Source: Aulostomus chinensis
Lineage: Eukaryota; Chordata; Actinopteri; Syngnathiformes; Aulostomidae
Direction of reading: 5' to 3'
Assembly: GCA_037954235.1 (NCBI GenBank)
Contig: JBBMOA010000007.1
Span: 24,691,457 to 24,755,456 of the forward strand
DNA length: 64,000 bases
Position numbers and translations under genes: made by a program. A model generated the notes under the pieces. The model made no database searches. It was not told the origin of the DNA and saw only the letters and a program-made list of their open reading frames with translations. This document shows, piece by piece, positions 1 through 11,572 of the stretch; position 1 is the first letter of the stretch; every line of letters starts with the position of its first letter.

Positions 1-699
1 TAATTAGGAAAGTACTATTCACCCAACATTGCCTGTTTCAACATACATAGCATCAACTATAAAACATAAATCTAGTTGTTTTTAACTACATCTTTCACTA
101 TTTTTAGACTTTCACTCAAACCTGTATTTGGTACAAAATGTTTCCAAATTTGAGAAGTTATTTATGTCTGAGATGCTTGAAACCACACTAAATCATGTTC
201 ATGACAAAGAACACCCCGCTGCCATGTGATGAAAGGATCTTCTGTAAAGTATTCTACAATTCATTCCCAGACGTCACATTAAGCTGCATGGATTTAGACC
301 AGATTAGATGAAAATGTGAATGATCGTAATAGAAGTTGTACTGAAATGCCTCTGGTGGTGCTGGCTTACGGTGAATCAAACTCATCCAGGAAGTAAATGT
401 TTAATTCACACCATTTGTGAGGAATAATAGCATGAATGTTTGATCCACAGCTGTTGCGTGTCCCACTGCATCTACATGATTTACTGGAAATAGCCCCCCC
501 CCCCCCCCTTCATAGTTTGGGTACAGTAAAAGCATGTTAATACCACATTCTGATCTGTCTGTTACCAGCTCACATTAATAGGATGTTAGGAGGATTAGTC
601 CTGCTGCTGTTGCTTCTGTTTCTATACGTGCATCCTGAACTGGGTTGTTAATTGGCTGACAGACAGTTTTTCTATACCATGTTGTGTTTATACACGCAA

Positions 700-738
700 T
701 CACACACACACAAACACACACACACACAGGCACACAAA
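700..738. repeat. (CA)n microsatellite, interrupted
   Basis: CA dinucleotide tract broken by AAA and GG interruptions, in intron 1. Confidence 0.9.
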
Positions 739-1742
739 CAACACTGCTCAAGCAGAATGGAATGTCATTGACTTAAAAATTTTGGCCCAAAGGTCAAAGG
801 ACACGCTTAGATTTCTGTCAGCAGTTGAAATGCAAACTTTCAGGAAAACACATATTTTGACTACTTCTGCCAGGAGCGTCAACTACAACAGCAGCAGCAG
901 TAGTTGTAGTATTCATTAACCTGTAAGTAGTCACAGATAAGCTCAATACTGTTGGTTCGTGAAAAACAGACTGCTTCTTTCAGAACTATCACCGAACACT
1001 AAGTGTACATTTTGAAACTTAATTTGAGATGTGTTCGAAGTTTTAAGAGGAGAGGAGGAAAAAAAAGTTGCATTAGTTAAGATAAATAGTTGGTTGATCT
1101 GGGTTACTTTGAGCATCATGTAGAACTTGATTATCAGTTTTCTCCCCATGTATTAACAGCATAAAGCGCAGCTCTGGCCAAGTGTAACCATGGCGACGCT
1201 TTCTGTCTTATGGCAACAATCTTATGTTTTCTTCAGCCTGTTCCTCCCAAATCATCCATCATCCACACGATAGCCTCCCAGCGTACGGTGCTGCACCTTA
1301 GTTGCTCTCAATTAAGAGTTTTGGCATAAACAAGATGGCATGTACTTTAGAAGAATCCTGTCTCGTAAAAATATTATCTCTGAAAGTCAAGAATGAATGG
1401 AAACCCTGGGTAGATTCTCTCCCTGACTATTTGTATGCGTGTTTTCTGTGCCTTGCATGATGCATAGCCCTACCCAGCAGTAATTGAGGCTCTAAAGTTC
1501 TCTCTCCTTAGAGGAGGGGGAACCCGAGCCTGTCTTTCATTTAATATTAAACCCTTTTGAATGATCCCGCTGACCCTCCTTTAAGTAACTCTTACTGGGG
1601 ATGGCTATCGCTGGTGGCCCTCTATTCTCCTGGCCTCTTTAGAGATTGGCAGGGGAGAGGAAGACGATAAAGGAGGACACACACAAACAACACTCACTCA
1701 TGTGCAGGTGGTTGCTTCATTCATCTCTTCCCTTATTATGCT

Positions 1743-1758
1743 CACACACACACACACC

Positions 1759-1790
<32 letters not shown>

Positions 1791-1802
1791 CACACACACA
1801 CA
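1743..1802. repeat. (CA)n microsatellite
   Basis: About 60 bp of CA repeats with CCC and AAA interruptions. It creates His/Thr-rich spurious reading frames that are not genes. Confidence 0.95.
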
Positions 1803-4800
1803 GAGGTGCAAATGTGATTTTAATGCACAATACAGTAGAAAGAAGTACACAAATGCATTGTCTCACAGACTAATTTATCTGAAAAATAAACCAATCAACA
1901 ATCCGCCTGCATGAGCTGTTTGAGAACATCCCTCTAATCAGCAGCTACCATAACACGAGGAGACACTATGAATGGGACAGAATGGGAATGAAAGACCCCT
2001 ACATACTGCGTGTTTCACAAAAAGCATATATTATGATATATTTGTTCAACTCCAGAGAAGACTGACTTGAGTCTAAAAATACACGCCACGGTCAGTTAAC
2101 CAGAGTGGGTAGAAATCCCTTGGTCTTCGGGAAAGCATATGTGGACAGTGTGTCCGAAAAGAGTCTTATGCAACTGCGTGCAGACTCACTAGTACACAGA
2201 CAACCTGTTGTAATGATCCCCTTCACATTTTGGCCACTCCCTTTGAGTCTTTTACATAACCAAAGGGAATAAATGTGTGTGTGTGCGTGCCATCATGATT
2301 CCTAAATGCCCCTCTCAGACTGCAAGCAGATTACAACCGTACCAGAGGTAAATGTTTGAATTCTGCGGAGACAGCAGTGTCTGAGCTGACAAGCCAGTCA
2401 CACTCAGTAGTCTTTTCATTACCTGTGTTTTTAATTCCAGTGTTTTGGATCATTTAGGCGCTAACAGCCTGGTTGTAGTGGGGGAAGCATCGCACCTGTC
2501 AATCCTCGTGAAAACCCAGCCAGCCAGATGTTGACTGGAATATTTGGTTGTGTTGTGTGTGTTTATAACCAAACAGATTATTGAAATGAGTGTGGTGAAT
2601 CCTCAGCTTTACCCTCCATCTATAGTGAGAAAACCTCAATGGATATCTGCTTCCAAGAGATTAATGTCTGAATCAAGTGTATTATTATATGGGTCAGACA
2701 TCTTGAAGACGTTGGATTCTAAGTGACACATCAGCAGTAGGAAGTGTGGTACAACGTTTAAAACAAATTAACTAGCAACTCTTAGTGTAAAACTGTTGTT
2801 TAACCGTGAGAACAGAAGTTATAAACCTATTAAGGTATCTGTCCTGGCTCATGCTTCTCCTCTCTAACTGGCTGACTGAAATATGCATGTAATTTTCTTT
2901 CAACTTTTCCCACCTGATCCTTGGTTAAGCCTTGAGTGTGTGAATCGTAAGTCTTAATAATGATGAGATGGTCTTGATCTTGGATTTCCTTGTACTGTTT
3001 TGCCTTTGTGAACATATTAAAATATAGATCAGTGTTGCACCGATCAGAACAAAATGCTAAATATTAAAAATAATACGTATTTCATAGCTACCAACAAATT
3101 GATCTCAGGAGCTGATGAGTTTACACGTGGCTTTACTGGTAGTTAGTGTTGATTCTTGAGACAATTATTGTAAACTACAGTGTTATGATCGTGTGATTCT
3201 TCTATCTCCTTTTGTTCATCGTGCCCTCCAACCTGTGAGGAGATTTACATCTATTTTCCAAGTATTTGGTGGACAAGATGATAGCTTAGCCAGGATGGAA
3301 TATCCATGTTTGTGGCTGGTGGCTGATGTGGTGTAATCCACCCTAAGCTCTTCAATGGATGGGACGGTGAGGGGGTCAGTAAAGAGGGCACAGGAGGACT
3401 GTTCTGTCTCTGACCATGCTTACTCACAGGGATGGCCTGGGATCTTTGTCTGATCCTCATTGTACTTGTTTACATCACACTTTCTTTGAACAGAAATCCC
3501 AGTGTTTAACCAACTCCACTTAAGCAGTAACACAGAAATACAAGACTTTGCATGAAATTTATACTTGTCTCTGACCTCGTTATCACTCTCCAAAGGCCTA
3601 AACCAAACTTAGCACAGTCAGTATTGGGGTGTGAGTAATGGGTGCTTGAGCTGAGCTGCACTCATCCGGTAGATGCTGAGGGACACTTATGACCTCACCG
3701 CTCATCAGATTGGACCTTGCTTCTGTAGGAGTGTCCCAGCTAATAGCTGCTGTGATGATTCCTCCGCACATGGACCACAGAGTTTGACTGCCACTAATTT
3801 GCTCCAACGTTGAAATTACTTTTAACGCTCATCCGCTGTGTTAACATCAGCTGAAGCCCGTTGTTTACCTGGGGGGGAGCCAAATTTAGCTATCAATCAT
3901 GCTGTCTCCAATATTTACCTCATAGATTTTCATTGATGGTCACTGAGCCTCTATGAACGATGCTGATGCTTTTCATCGTAGGCGGATTTGAACCCTGCTA
4001 ATCCAGTTTGTTTGTTAGATTCTGTGGCTGCAACTTATGCATACTGTTGTATTAACTGGCATTCCAAATATATAAATCAAAAAAGGAAAAAAAAGAATAT
4101 TAAAAAAGCGTTAAAGGGGACCGCACAGATCAAAAATAAAATCAGCCTGTAAAATGAACATTTTCAATTTATGTGATAATATTTCCTAAATCTGTGGTGA
4201 CTGAGCACGCCCACTTCATGACACAGTACATTACATTTAATACATGTAGAAAATTCAGCCTGCTTGTTTTGAACAAATGCCCCCAGTGATACCGGTTCTG
4301 TCTTCTTTGTTTTATTTTTCAGGTATTTCAGGTTCCTCCAGTTTGTGAGTCGAACACATTACTGATCACCACTTGCTGTGAATTAAACTTCTGAATTTAT
4401 GTGTGCAAGCAAATGAAATTAGGGGTTTAACCAGAGGCCACCTTTCTAACCCTGCTTGTGTTTCCGATGCCTTTTTGCTGTTTCTGGCTCTCAAGGTGTT
4501 ACTTCACCTGAGAAGTGTCATTTATTTGTTTTCCTCAGAAAACACCAGCCATATTTTCCCCTGCAAGAAAGCAAGTAGAGACCAACAACAGCAAAACTGT
4601 CCAAAACGTCCTCTGAGATGCGTCATCCAGTATAATCCATCTCTTTTTTTATCCAGCCATGTGCCCAGTAATCCACAAACATCGCAACTGTGAGCAAGTG
4701 TGACCTGGGAACACGCCAACTAGTCAAGCGTGATCACAGTCGATTGTACCGAATCCGAAGTACTCCACTTTGTTTATGTTTTGCTCCAATCAAAGTGTCT

Positions 4801-5040
4801 TTGGCGTATTAAGCACAAAGCTGGACGCAGAAGACTTGAGAGTCGCACAACGGGTTCAAGAGTTTTCCTGTTTTTTATTTAAGCCCCCATTTAGTTCAAG
4901 CTGAAAATATATGATTGGTGTAGGAGTCATGTAGGGCGGTAAAACATTTTTGTGAGTTGAAGACATGACAGAGTAGTTGAAAAGAAAATAACACTTTTTG
5001 TATGAAGTATCACTTTAAAAGTCCAAAATTCATCTTCAAC

Positions 5041-5043
<3 letters not shown>

Positions 5044-5095
<52 letters not shown>
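5044..5095. repeat. (GT)n microsatellite
   Basis: Uninterrupted GT tract of about 26 units in intron 1. Confidence 0.97.
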
Positions 5096-5096
<1 letters not shown>

Positions 5097-5599
5097 GGCC
5101 TATCATGTGGGCACAGTGTATAAAGGTGTATGTCTGCGTTCTATATTAAGTCTAGAAGTGTGAACATGTCTCATTTGCGCTACTCGCACGTTTGCCAGCA
5201 CATTTTCCCTTTTATCTATATTCAAATGCAGCCATTGTTGTCGGAGCTTATATTGGCTTAGTTTCACGGTTGATAGACAGACAGGGTTGGTGTTGCTCTG
5301 TGCTGTACTTATTTTAGCGAAGCTGGACAGAGCTGCAGTCAGTAATACTCGCTAAAGCCCCAGCTGTTTTGTTTTAATCAGATCCCAGGGGTTTTGGCCA
5401 GGCTAAATAAGGTTGGCTAATGGTTGTGAATGACACAGTCGTGTCGGCAGTGAACACCTCCCTGGACTGGCAGTCCATTAAGCTCAAGGATATAACATAA
5501 GGTCAATGCTACCTCAATCTTTATGGCTACAAAAAACAGCCAGACAGATTAAAAAAAAGCTGATCATCAGGGTGTGTGTTTTTTGTGTGTGTTTTTTTT

Positions 5600-5622
5600 G
5601 GGGGGGGGGTGGGGGGGTGGGG
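5600..5622 (+). repeat. Poly-G tract with quadruplex-like pattern
   Basis: Runs of 10, 7 and 4 G separated by single T residues, preceded by a T8 run. Four or more G3 runs with one-base loops can be drawn, so a G-quadruplex is sterically plausible on the + strand, which is also the kcnq1 sense strand. Function is unknown. Confidence 0.7.
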
Positions 5623-5949
5623 TTAAACTGAAAAATGTTGGTGTTAATCTACGCATCATGTAAAACTTTCAATAATGATAAACACTTTTAACAATAATAT
5701 ACATCCATTGTAGAACCACTTGTTACCACTTGCCCAGATTAAAAAAAAACAAACAAAAAACAATTACCAAGTTATTCTTTAGAACTTTATTATTGGTATA
5801 TATGAGCTTGACATGTTCAAGTCCATTAATATCTGATTAACTGCTAAGTTACATATTTAAATGTTACAATTATGCATTCTTATATACTGATATTAGGCTA
5901 TTGAAATGAAATCTTTTGCTTTAATTTCAAGTGGCTTTGCTTTTATTGC

Positions 5950-6075
5950 AACTGACCGAAAGTCAGCTGGTTGGATCTTCACCTGCCCGGGTGACTGAGG
6001 AGTAGGTTGGCTTGTTGCATGGCATCCTCCATCAGTGTGTGAATGGATGAATGAGGCAACAGTGTGAAGTGCTGA
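5950..6075 (+). repeat. Decayed tRNA-derived SINE-like remnant
   Basis: The segment resembles a common teleost repeat. A degraded B-box-like stretch (GTCAGCTGGTTGGATC) is followed by CCATCAGTGTGTGAATGGAT and GTGTGAAGTGCT, which resemble the TGTGTGAATG...TGTAAAGCGCTTT tail seen in many fish genomes. This is recognised from memory of the pattern; divergence is high and the boundaries are approximate. Confidence 0.4.
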
Positions 6076-9000
6076 AAAATGATTCCATGTAGGGTTGTAG
6101 TGTAATGATTAATAAATCATGTGCCGTTAAACCATGAAACGGCACACTTTTACAAGTATTATCTTTATGTATCCAAGTTTTGCTTTACTTTATTACTTGT
6201 AAGAATGTGTTCAGTCCTTTCAAGCCCACAAAATCTGGAAGAGCGTATGCTATGATCCCAGGGAATGGTTGGGTTTATTTTGAAATATTAAAGAGAAAAT
6301 AGGCCACAGCCTCGTGCGCAGTGGTTCGACCAGTGATTTACGATGTTTATTCTGCTGAATGTACAGTCTGTAATATCCCATGGATACTGCAGTCACTGTT
6401 ATCCCTCCAAAACAAAGCAAATGTCATCGTCTCATGAGCTGAAGGAAAACACACAGATTACATGACCCCCTCAATGACCTGCACAACTATGACATCATAT
6501 TTATGCTTATTCTAATAACATGATCTCATTTCAACACAAGGGAAATAGGTTTTCAGTTGACTTCACCTGCCCTTTGTGCTCCGTCTGCTCTTCCCATTAA
6601 TACCATTGCCTGAGTGTTATAATACGCTGCTGTAGTGTCAGTTTCAGTCCTTGCTGTGCTGCGGCGAGTTTAGAATGTTCACTGTAACTATTTTAAAATC
6701 ATAGTGGTAAAAAGCTTCAAATGACCTTTGGCTGTTTTTGGTCTCATGAATTTTATTGTCACATAAGTAAAGGAACTGACCAGTCACCTAGAACAATCAG
6801 AATAGATGAAAGGGCTTCTTCTGTGTCGCCAAAGATTTTAGGTGTCATCGTCAGATGTTTTTTAAGTATTTCAGAAAATCTATAAGGTACAGGTTGATTG
6901 GCCCACTGATGAGCTCTGACTTCATTTAACGACCAAACCCTCCTCGTCTGAAAGGCCTCACTCCTCCATTCTTTCTAACAACCAGCAGGGGGCGAGTTGT
7001 GTGTTTGCAGAAAGAAGTATGATTACATGTAAGTCTATGAAAAGACATTTTAATCATTGCCTCAGTAAATGATTTCTAAGGAAAGTTAACTTGCATGAAG
7101 TTGAGTAAGTAAAACTGATGTTTGCCTTTGACCTCAACATTCTAATATGCACCTGGTTGTCTAATTAAAGGCTGGTTTGTCAAGGAAACACATTTCTTTT
7201 TGTTAAACCCTCGCAGTGTGATGTTGATACACCAGGAACACCGATGCAACTGCACTAAACTGGACAGAATTATGTCACCTTGCTCAGCCTCTGAGTATAT
7301 GATCTATGCATCCAAGGTGAAACCAAAACATTCAGCTTTTACAGCTTTTCAGTTTAGATTTTTTTTAACAGAATGCAAAATGGAGTACGGCATCTGTGTG
7401 TTTGTTGGGGGGCGGGGGGGTCAGTAATCCTGATGGAGTAAAATCACTGTCCCATCTGCCTAATGTGTCACAGTCAGTGTGTAAAGGGAATCCTCCCCAG
7501 TAGTACTTTCCATCACCCCAGTTGCTCAAGGGAGCAGAAATGAGCAAGATGCTTTATTTAGAGCATAACTTGTAGTCTCTTGTGTTCTTAAAATGAACTG
7601 CTGGAACCTGTGGATGTCCGGTATTTGGCCGTGTTCCGCCGGGCGTCTGATTCACACACCCATGTCTTTTTTGGCATCCTTAATTTAACCTTGTGACCTA
7701 CTGTGCTGGAGCCTCAGTAAATCAAACATTTGTGATCTGTTCTTTTCCTGCAGTGTGGGCTTACAGTTTTCATACATTTTTCTAAATGTTACATGAATAA
7801 CAATAAACAACAGACACTTACATAACCCTTTCAGCATATGGCATGTAATCCAGTACACAACATCAGAACACATCCTCCGCTGTGTGTTTTTAAAGTGCGC
7901 TTGATCATGATGGTGCATGCAAACACTCATAGTATGTCATGTAAAAGCACTTAAAAGATGTGTTCAAAGGATTATTTCTGGGGTCGTAAAAACACACAAC
8001 TGATTCTGCTTTTAATCCCACAGGGTCGGGAAAAGACCTAGCAAAGCTCCCCATGAGCCCGGTGAAAATTTGAGAGTGAACAAATTAAGTAGTAAATGAT
8101 GTAAGAGGGACGTGCAGTTCTTAATGTTCTAGTCTGAGCTGTTACATATATTACCCCTCACGATACCTTTTTAATGATGTTTTTTTTTCTTACTATATCT
8201 GAAATTCAGTTGTAATTAAGTTCAGAAGCTGTTGTTTTTTTAAGAAGCAAGCAATACTTTTAAATCATAAAAAGTATACAAATAAGTAGATTTCTAATTG
8301 GAAATTAATCCAACAAAGACATTTCATTTTGAGGCACCATGAAGAATGATATTATATCCCCTAAAACATTATCAGCTGCTTCATATAATCATCACACTGG
8401 GACAGAGCTCTCTGTCAGCCCTTTGTACTGCTCTATAATCATAGCATCAAAATAGACAAAGGCATATTTCCCTCAGAGAATTACTTGCTATAATCATACA
8501 TATTGAATTAATAATAGATTTTTTTTTATTAAATTGTGTTCTAGAGTGTATGAGTCTGGACAAATATGGATAAACAACTTGATGGGTTAGCGGAAGACAA
8601 CTATAGCTAGATAAATAAAAATCATCAGATGAATCCGTATCAAATACATTCAGGAATTGCATCTCTCCTTTTAAGCAGTTACTCTCCTGCTCTCAGACCT
8701 CTCCCTCCTTTGTTCTCTCTCCTACTCCTGCCGCTTCCCTTCAGGTGTGTAGAGGGTGGATGTTAGATGTACAAGGCTGCATTTGCAGACTAGGTACATA
8801 CACCGACAGATGGACAGCCCCATCAGAATGTTTCCCTGTTGCCGGGAGAGGTGGAAACTTCCTCTCAGCTGTTACTACAAGCACATCGGTGGAAAAAAGG
8901 AACCGCGGAGGCAAAGTGCCTCAACGGTTTTGTGCTGCTCAGTCAAGAAAAGCTGCTCACAAATGATGAATGACGAGTCATTTTGTACAGGTATCGCGTT

Positions 9001-9227
9001 TGAAATTACAACGTGACCAAACTGGATTTTTTGGGGGGGGGTTATATTAGACAGGTTGTCTAGAATTCCCCATTTATATTAGAAGAATTGCTGTCAACTG
9101 TTGAGAATAAACAGAAATGCTAAAACTGAAACAGTATTTTTGTCATTGTTTGTGATTTCATTACAAATTAAGTGAGTAATATAGATATATTGACGACTTA
9201 CTGAATGGGCTGTTTTCTTCCTTTCAG

Positions 9228-9318
9228 CTTCCTCATGGTCCTGGTGTGTCTTATCTTCAGTGTCTTGTCCACAATAGAACAATATGCCGACTTTGCCACC
9301 GGGTCGCTTTTCTGGATG
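9228..9318 (+). CDS. kcnq1: kcnq1 exon 2: end of S1, S1-S2 loop, start of S2
   Basis: The exon is 91 nt, identical in length to human exon 2 (human residues about 129-159). It enters in phase 2: the first C completes a codon begun in exon 1. The translation FLMVLVCLIFSVLST is the second half of transmembrane helix S1, followed by the extracellular loop IEQYADFATGSLFWM leading into S2. The acceptor is CTTTCAG and the donor ATG|GTGAGT, both strong. The loop differs from human only at a few sites (ADFATGS against AALATGT). S1 begins in the missing exon 1, so this exon alone does not give a complete helix. Confidence 0.96.
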
Positions 9319-10739
9319 GTGAGTAGTTAAATAGTGCTAGCAAACATAAAACTTTCACGTCACAATTACATCAACTATAACATGATGGCAACAGATTTAA
9401 TCATTCATCAGTCAATCAATTAAATAATGTTTTTTGTTTTCCTTTTTCATGCTGGATTGATGTAAAACCAATAACGAAAAAGATCAACTGTGAAATGTGT
9501 TCCTTGTTGCAGCCCTCGTTATTAGTCAAGAACTTGCTACTCTTTCTAATGGGTTTAGAGATGCAAAAAAGCATTTCTTAATTGAGAAAATCTTCATATG
9601 AGAGAGATTAGGGAGAGTGAGAGAAGGCCTGTCTAATGCCCTGCAGTACCCTCTTGCGTCCACATGGTGGAAACAGAAGATCTTGGTTGGTCGGGATCCT
9701 ACTCGCCATCTTACACCTGAGTCCAAAAATATCATAGAGCTCTAAAAAAACAGGAATCATGTTTAGTTATTGCAAATACCATGACTACACACAATATTCA
9801 TTCACCAAAGCCCCCTCCAGAACCATGTATGTATAGCAGGGGAATGTCCATGAGGTAACACTCGTGATGACAATAGTTCTGCAGAACCATTTGGCTCCGC
9901 ACAGACTGCTCTTGCTGCTAAATTGACTTTTAGTTGGCTTGTTAGGCTATTAAGGCTGCTAAATGATGCTATAAATCCAGCGCTTACAACAGGTAGATAA
10001 AATGATGGCTGCTGTTTGGAAACTCTTCAAAGGGCTTGCATCATCCGTCTCTTGCCCGCACACTGGGAGTATAAATACACTCTACGCTACTGCAAACTCA
10101 CACACATTGAAACAAGGGCGGCACATTTATTCACATACACACCAAAAACTACACACGTACCACCTCCTGAGTCCCAGGGGCAATCAGAGGACAGGAGTGA
10201 ACACTGTGTTCTGTAAACTTTTGGCCAGTGCCCTTTGAAGACCTATTATCATGGTTATTCATTTATTTATTCATAGGAAGAGCGGAATACTAATTCTTAT
10301 CTTGAACTTTTTTCACTCCTTCCTTCTTTTTTTTTGTGAAGCTCTATCACACAAAACCAGCCAGCACCATTAAAAATCCAGACAAATGGTTATTTTTCAT
10401 TTCTCTCAACTAATTTATCCTTGTTTATTTGTACCCAGGGCTGTGTATTTGTACATATGTGTTTGTATTTGTTGTGCAATATTATAAGATAAGATAATAC
10501 CCTATCTACTATGTGTTTGCGTATGTGTGTACGTGTGTGTGTGTTTGAGGGGGAGGAGCTCAGCGAGTGGTGTCATGGTGGCGTTTATTGGTGGTAGTAG
10601 CTATACTTAGAAAGTTCAGGGTTAGTTGTCATCTGTGACTTGCAGGCTGCTTGTTTTGGATGGCAGACAGGACATTAGACCTTGAGGATATTTGGCCTTC
10701 AGGGCAGCTGCCAAAGTAAAGCAAGTCAGGCTGGAGGCA

Positions 10740-10740
<1 letters not shown>

Positions 10741-10821
<81 letters not shown>
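10741..10821. repeat. (CA)n microsatellite, about 40 units
   Basis: An uninterrupted 81-bp CA tract, one of the longest pure dinucleotide arrays in the window. Likely polymorphic. Confidence 0.98.
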
Positions 10822-10822
<1 letters not shown>

Positions 10823-11247
10823 GCAGAGAGAGAGATTTCTTCATTGTCTTCTTCCAGGTCTTGTTTATTGCTTCTTAAACAGACAATTTCAACAAACTGC
10901 ATGGATAGGAGTTACACACTGTCAGTGGTGTAGTTTAGGGGAGTTTCAGCATTTAGATCCATCATGAAGTTTTTCACGAGATCAAAAGCAGTGTATTGCA
11001 ATTTTTCCCACTTATTTCACTTATCCACACAACTTCTGACCACATTGCTCATTTTTTTGGAGGGTGATAGCTAATTATTGTATGACCCCCACGAGCATTA
11101 CTTAAAAATGTCTCCTTGAGAAGGTATCATAAAAACTACTGGCAAAGTATCAGTTATGGCTGAAAGATAATCAAGGCCTTTTGGTCTCCCCTCAACCTTT
11201 TTAAGGGCAACACAATCAGGAGATTTCCACTCCATGTGTTATTATAT

Positions 11248-11572
11248 GGGCAGTACAGTGGTGCAGTGGTTAGCACTGTTGCCTCACTGCTAGAACGTTC
11301 CGGGTTCGAGCCCCAGTTCGGGCACGGGATCTTTCTGTGTGGAGTTTGCATGTTCCCCCTGTGGGGATGAGGCTAATTGGACACTCTAAATTGATTGTAG
11401 CCGTGGCTGTGAGTGTGAATGGTTGTCTGTCTCTATGTGTTGGTCCTGTGATGGACTGGTAACCCATTCAGGGTGAACCCTGCCTCTCGCCCGAAGGCTG
11501 CTGGGATAGGCTCCAGCCCCCCCAACCCTTAACAGGATAAGCGGAAGAAAATGGATGGACGGATGGATGGAT
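11248..11572 (+). mobile_element. tRNA-derived SINE, internally deleted copy
   Basis: The 5' head has a Pol III A-box-like TGGTGCAGTGG and a B box GGTTCGAGCCCC. The body has GGAGTTTGCATGTTC, CACTCTAAATTG, GTGAGTGTGAATGGTTGTCT, GATGGACTGG and GGATAGGCTCCAGCCCCCC. The 3' end is GGATAAGCGG followed by ATGG repeats, as in common teleost SINEs with an L2-like tail. Compared with the copy at 26080-26443 it lacks roughly 60 bp after TTCCCCCTGTG, where GTTCTCTCTGGTACTCCAG...AAAGACAT would be. The flanks show only a weak, imperfect duplication (TTATTATAT against GTATTACATAT). It lies in intron 2 in gene orientation. Confidence 0.85.

Larger units (their letters stand above)
1..9227 (+). other. kcnq1: kcnq1 intron 1 (3' part)
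   Basis: No coding exon is supported here. The stretch ends in the pyrimidine-rich acceptor TTTTCTTCCTTTCAG just before exon 2. It contains CA repeats at 700-738 and 1743-1802, a GT repeat at 5044-5095, a poly-C run near 495-509, a G-rich run at 5600-5622, a decayed SINE-like remnant near 5950-6075 and a small inverted repeat at 6120-6146. The promoter and exon 1 must lie further upstream. The ORF-like stretches are short, mostly overlap repeats, and show no recognisable protein similarity. Confidence 0.8.

Noticed and set aside
8756..9016. Open frame upstream of exon 2 (cysteine-rich, followed by a CAG|GTATCG donor-like site), considered as an alternative first exon of kcnq1.
   Set aside because: The frame leaves one base at the possible donor (position 8990), while exon 2 needs two bases from the previous exon, so it does not splice in frame. 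It has no similarity to known KCNQ1 N-termini and no promoter signal.
10622..10967. Poly-Cys-Val and poly-His-Thr open frames (also at 1646-1914, 40189-40683, 42702-43031, 53016-53295 and 56581-57040).
   Set aside because: They are translations of CA/GT microsatellites on either strand and have no gene features.
11262..11320. A and B box sequences, considered as a functional tRNA gene (also at 26085-26150).
   Set aside because: The sequence cannot fold as a complete tRNA and continues into the SINE body and ATGG tail; it is a retroposon promoter.
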